The notes under the pieces are model-generated. The model had not been told where the DNA came from and did no database searches. It saw nothing but the letters and a program-made list of their open reading frames with translations. A program made the position numbers and the translations under genes. From Nitrobacter sp. NHB1 (GTDB lineage: Bacteria; Pseudomonadota; Alphaproteobacteria; Rhizobiales; Xanthobacteraceae), in contig NZ_JBAMDA010000001.1 of assembly GCF_036964665.1 (NCBI RefSeq), forward strand, positions 806,001 to 870,000: 64,000 nucleotides of DNA, in the 5' to 3' direction. How positions within the stretch are numbered: the first letter of the stretch is position 1; the number at the start of each line of letters is the position of its first letter. Positions 62,944 through 64,000 of this stretch are shown here, piece after piece.

Positions 62944-64000
62944 ATGTCAAAACAGCACACTTATGTTCTCGGTCTCAACACCTACGATCACGACGTGAGC
63001 GCCTGCCTGCTTCGCGACGGCGCCGTCGCTTGCGCCATCGCCAAGGAACGGATCACGCGCGAAAAGCACGCCAGCGGGTTTTTTAAGGAAGTCATCGACT
63101 ATTGCCTGAGCGCCGAAGGCATCGGCATCGGCGACGTCGATCTGGTGGTCCGCAATTGCTACATCCTTCCCGTTGCGGAGATGGAGGAGCGGCTGATCTA
63201 TCAGGACATGCCGGGATTCCTTCCCGCCGAGGAGCGCCCGGATGCGCACGACCATCCGTATTTCCGCTCGCGCTCCGACAAGGTGGTGTCGATCTCCCAC
63301 CATCTGGCGCACGCCTACAGCGCCTTTGCGGCCTGCCCGTTCGATGAGGGCGCGATTATGATCGTCGACGGCGTCGGCAGCTATCGTTCGGACGTGACCG
63401 AGCCCTATCCGGAAAGCGACGCCGCATCGCCGCTCGCGCGGGAATCGGAGAGCTACTACCGGTTCAGCGGCGAAACTCTCGAAAGCCTGAAGAAGGTCTG
63501 GATGGAGCCGGACCGCGGCTTTTTCAGCGACGAGTTCTACAACATGCCGGGCCTCGGAGCGCTTTACAGCCGCGCCTCGACCTACGTGTTCGGCGACTGG
63601 AACAAATGCGGCGAGTTGATGGGGCTCGCACCGTACGGGCGCCGCGAGCAGGTCAAGTCGCTGATGGAGATCGCCGACAATCAGCTCACGGTCCTGCGCT
63701 GGTCGGCCGAGTTCAACCAGCCCTATGTCGTCGACGGCGGCGGAAAATGGGACAGCAGCCCCTCCATGCGCCATTGGGAGGATTTGGCGTGGCGTGTTCA
63801 GGACGACACCGAAAAGGTGCTGCTCGCACGCGCCAAGTGGCTGCGGGAAACCACCGGCGCGAAGAACCTCTGCATCGCCGGCGGCGTGGCGCTGAACTGC
63901 GTCGCCAACGGACGCATCGCGCGGGAGGCCGGATTTGAGAATGTCTGGATTCAGCCCGCGGCAGGGGACGACGGCATTGCGATCGGTTGCGCCTATTACG
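62944..64000 (+). CDS. NodU/CmcH-family carbamoyltransferase (partial, runs off the window)
   Basis: 352 codons are open to the window end. The Kae1/HSP70-like fold shows YVLGLNTYDHDVSACLLRDG at the N-terminus, the metal-binding SHHLAHAYSAF, the IMIVDGVGSY phosphate loop, KCGELMGLAPYG and CIAGGVALNCVANGRI. These are hallmarks of O-carbamoyltransferases (NodU, CmcH, TobZ), which transfer a carbamoyl group from carbamoyl phosphate to a hydroxyl of a sugar, aminoglycoside or Nod factor. The C-terminal YrdC-like domain must lie beyond 64000. The acceptor cannot be told here. The ATG at 62944 gives the standard start. Confidence 0.92.
   Translation, partial: MSKQHTYVLGLNTYDHDVSACLLRDGAVACAIAKERITREKHASGFFKEVIDYCLSAEGIGIGDVDLVVRNCYILPVAEMEERLIYQDMPGFLPAEERPDAHDHPYFRSRSDKVVSISHHLAHAYSAFAACPFDEGAIMIVDGVGSYRSDVTEPYPESDAASPLARESESYYRFSGETLESLKKVWMEPDRGFFSDEFYNMPGLGALYSRASTYVFGDWNKCGELMGLAPYGRREQVKSLMEIADNQLTVLRWSAEFNQPYVVDGGGKWDSSPSMRHWEDLAWRVQDDTEKVLLARAKWLRETTGAKNLCIAGGVALNCVANGRIAREAGFENVWIQPAAGDDGIAIGCAYY

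Overview
The window looks like chromosome of an alphaproteobacterium of the Bradyrhizobium/Nitrobacter/Rhodopseudomonas group (Nitrobacteraceae). The evidence is high-GC coding sequence, the gene order RNase J - mce - DUF1467 - proS - lolC - lolD, the aroQ-accB-accC cluster, a short (about 440-residue) ProS, many small secreted proteins of types common in this family (DUF3551, DUF1236, GCGxGxHRGPxGxC), and a family of short palindromic repeats between genes. Genus cannot be fixed from the sequence alone; no ribosomal RNA is present. There are four tRNA genes (Arg-UCG, Leu-GAG, Glu-UUC, Pro-UGG) and no CRISPR array.

Layout. 1-880: end of RNase J, methylmalonyl-CoA epimerase and a small membrane protein. 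1615-7039: a copper-handling operon (DUF2946 protein, TonB-dependent receptor, PCuAC chaperone, YcnI-like protein, CopC-CopD fusion). 7229-10610: proS and the LolCD lipoprotein exporter. 10753-21271 (minus): DUF3551 protein, aat, a three-gene translationally coupled two-component chain, accC-accB-aroQ, a DUF1236 protein, a DsbA-like oxidoreductase and an M48 peptidase. 21375-33923 (mostly plus): aminotransferase, proton-pumping pyrophosphatase, PEP-mutase-like protein, a fused indolepyruvate:ferredoxin oxidoreductase and a PAS/HAMP histidine kinase. 34023-36878 (minus): a GrlR-like protein, a Gly/His-rich protein and L-lactate permease.

37388-39998 is a complete IS21-family element (istA, istB) with a 6-bp target duplication, beside low-similarity accessory genes. 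After tRNA-Arg come an outer-membrane TPR/barrel protein and a CHASE2 adenylate cyclase, then glutathione-dependent formaldehyde dehydrogenase, 1-Cys peroxiredoxin, the biotin-containing subunit of propionyl-CoA carboxylase and acylphosphatase. From 52.2 kb on, housekeeping genes (lipB, FliN-like, gloA, tandem cold-shock protein, DUF192) alternate with debris: phage-derived small genes (52.2-53.4 kb and 61.2-61.8 kb), and a remnant about 1.3 kb long between tRNA-Glu and a partial copy of its 3' end that carries an intact bolA-like gene behind a broken glutaredoxin gene. The window ends inside a NodU/CmcH-type carbamoyltransferase gene.

Functional threads. The propionyl-CoA route is represented by pccA and mce. 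Envelope copper handling is a self-contained operon in which two proteins (YcnI-like, CopC) are predicted to expose histidine as the mature N-terminus. Detoxification is represented by formaldehyde dehydrogenase, peroxiredoxin and glyoxalase I. I did not find a clearly novel multi-gene defence or biosynthetic system. The most informative unexplained structures are the repeat family at gene ends, the tRNA-Glu remnant, and the in-frame tandem duplication that starts at a stop codon at 26751.
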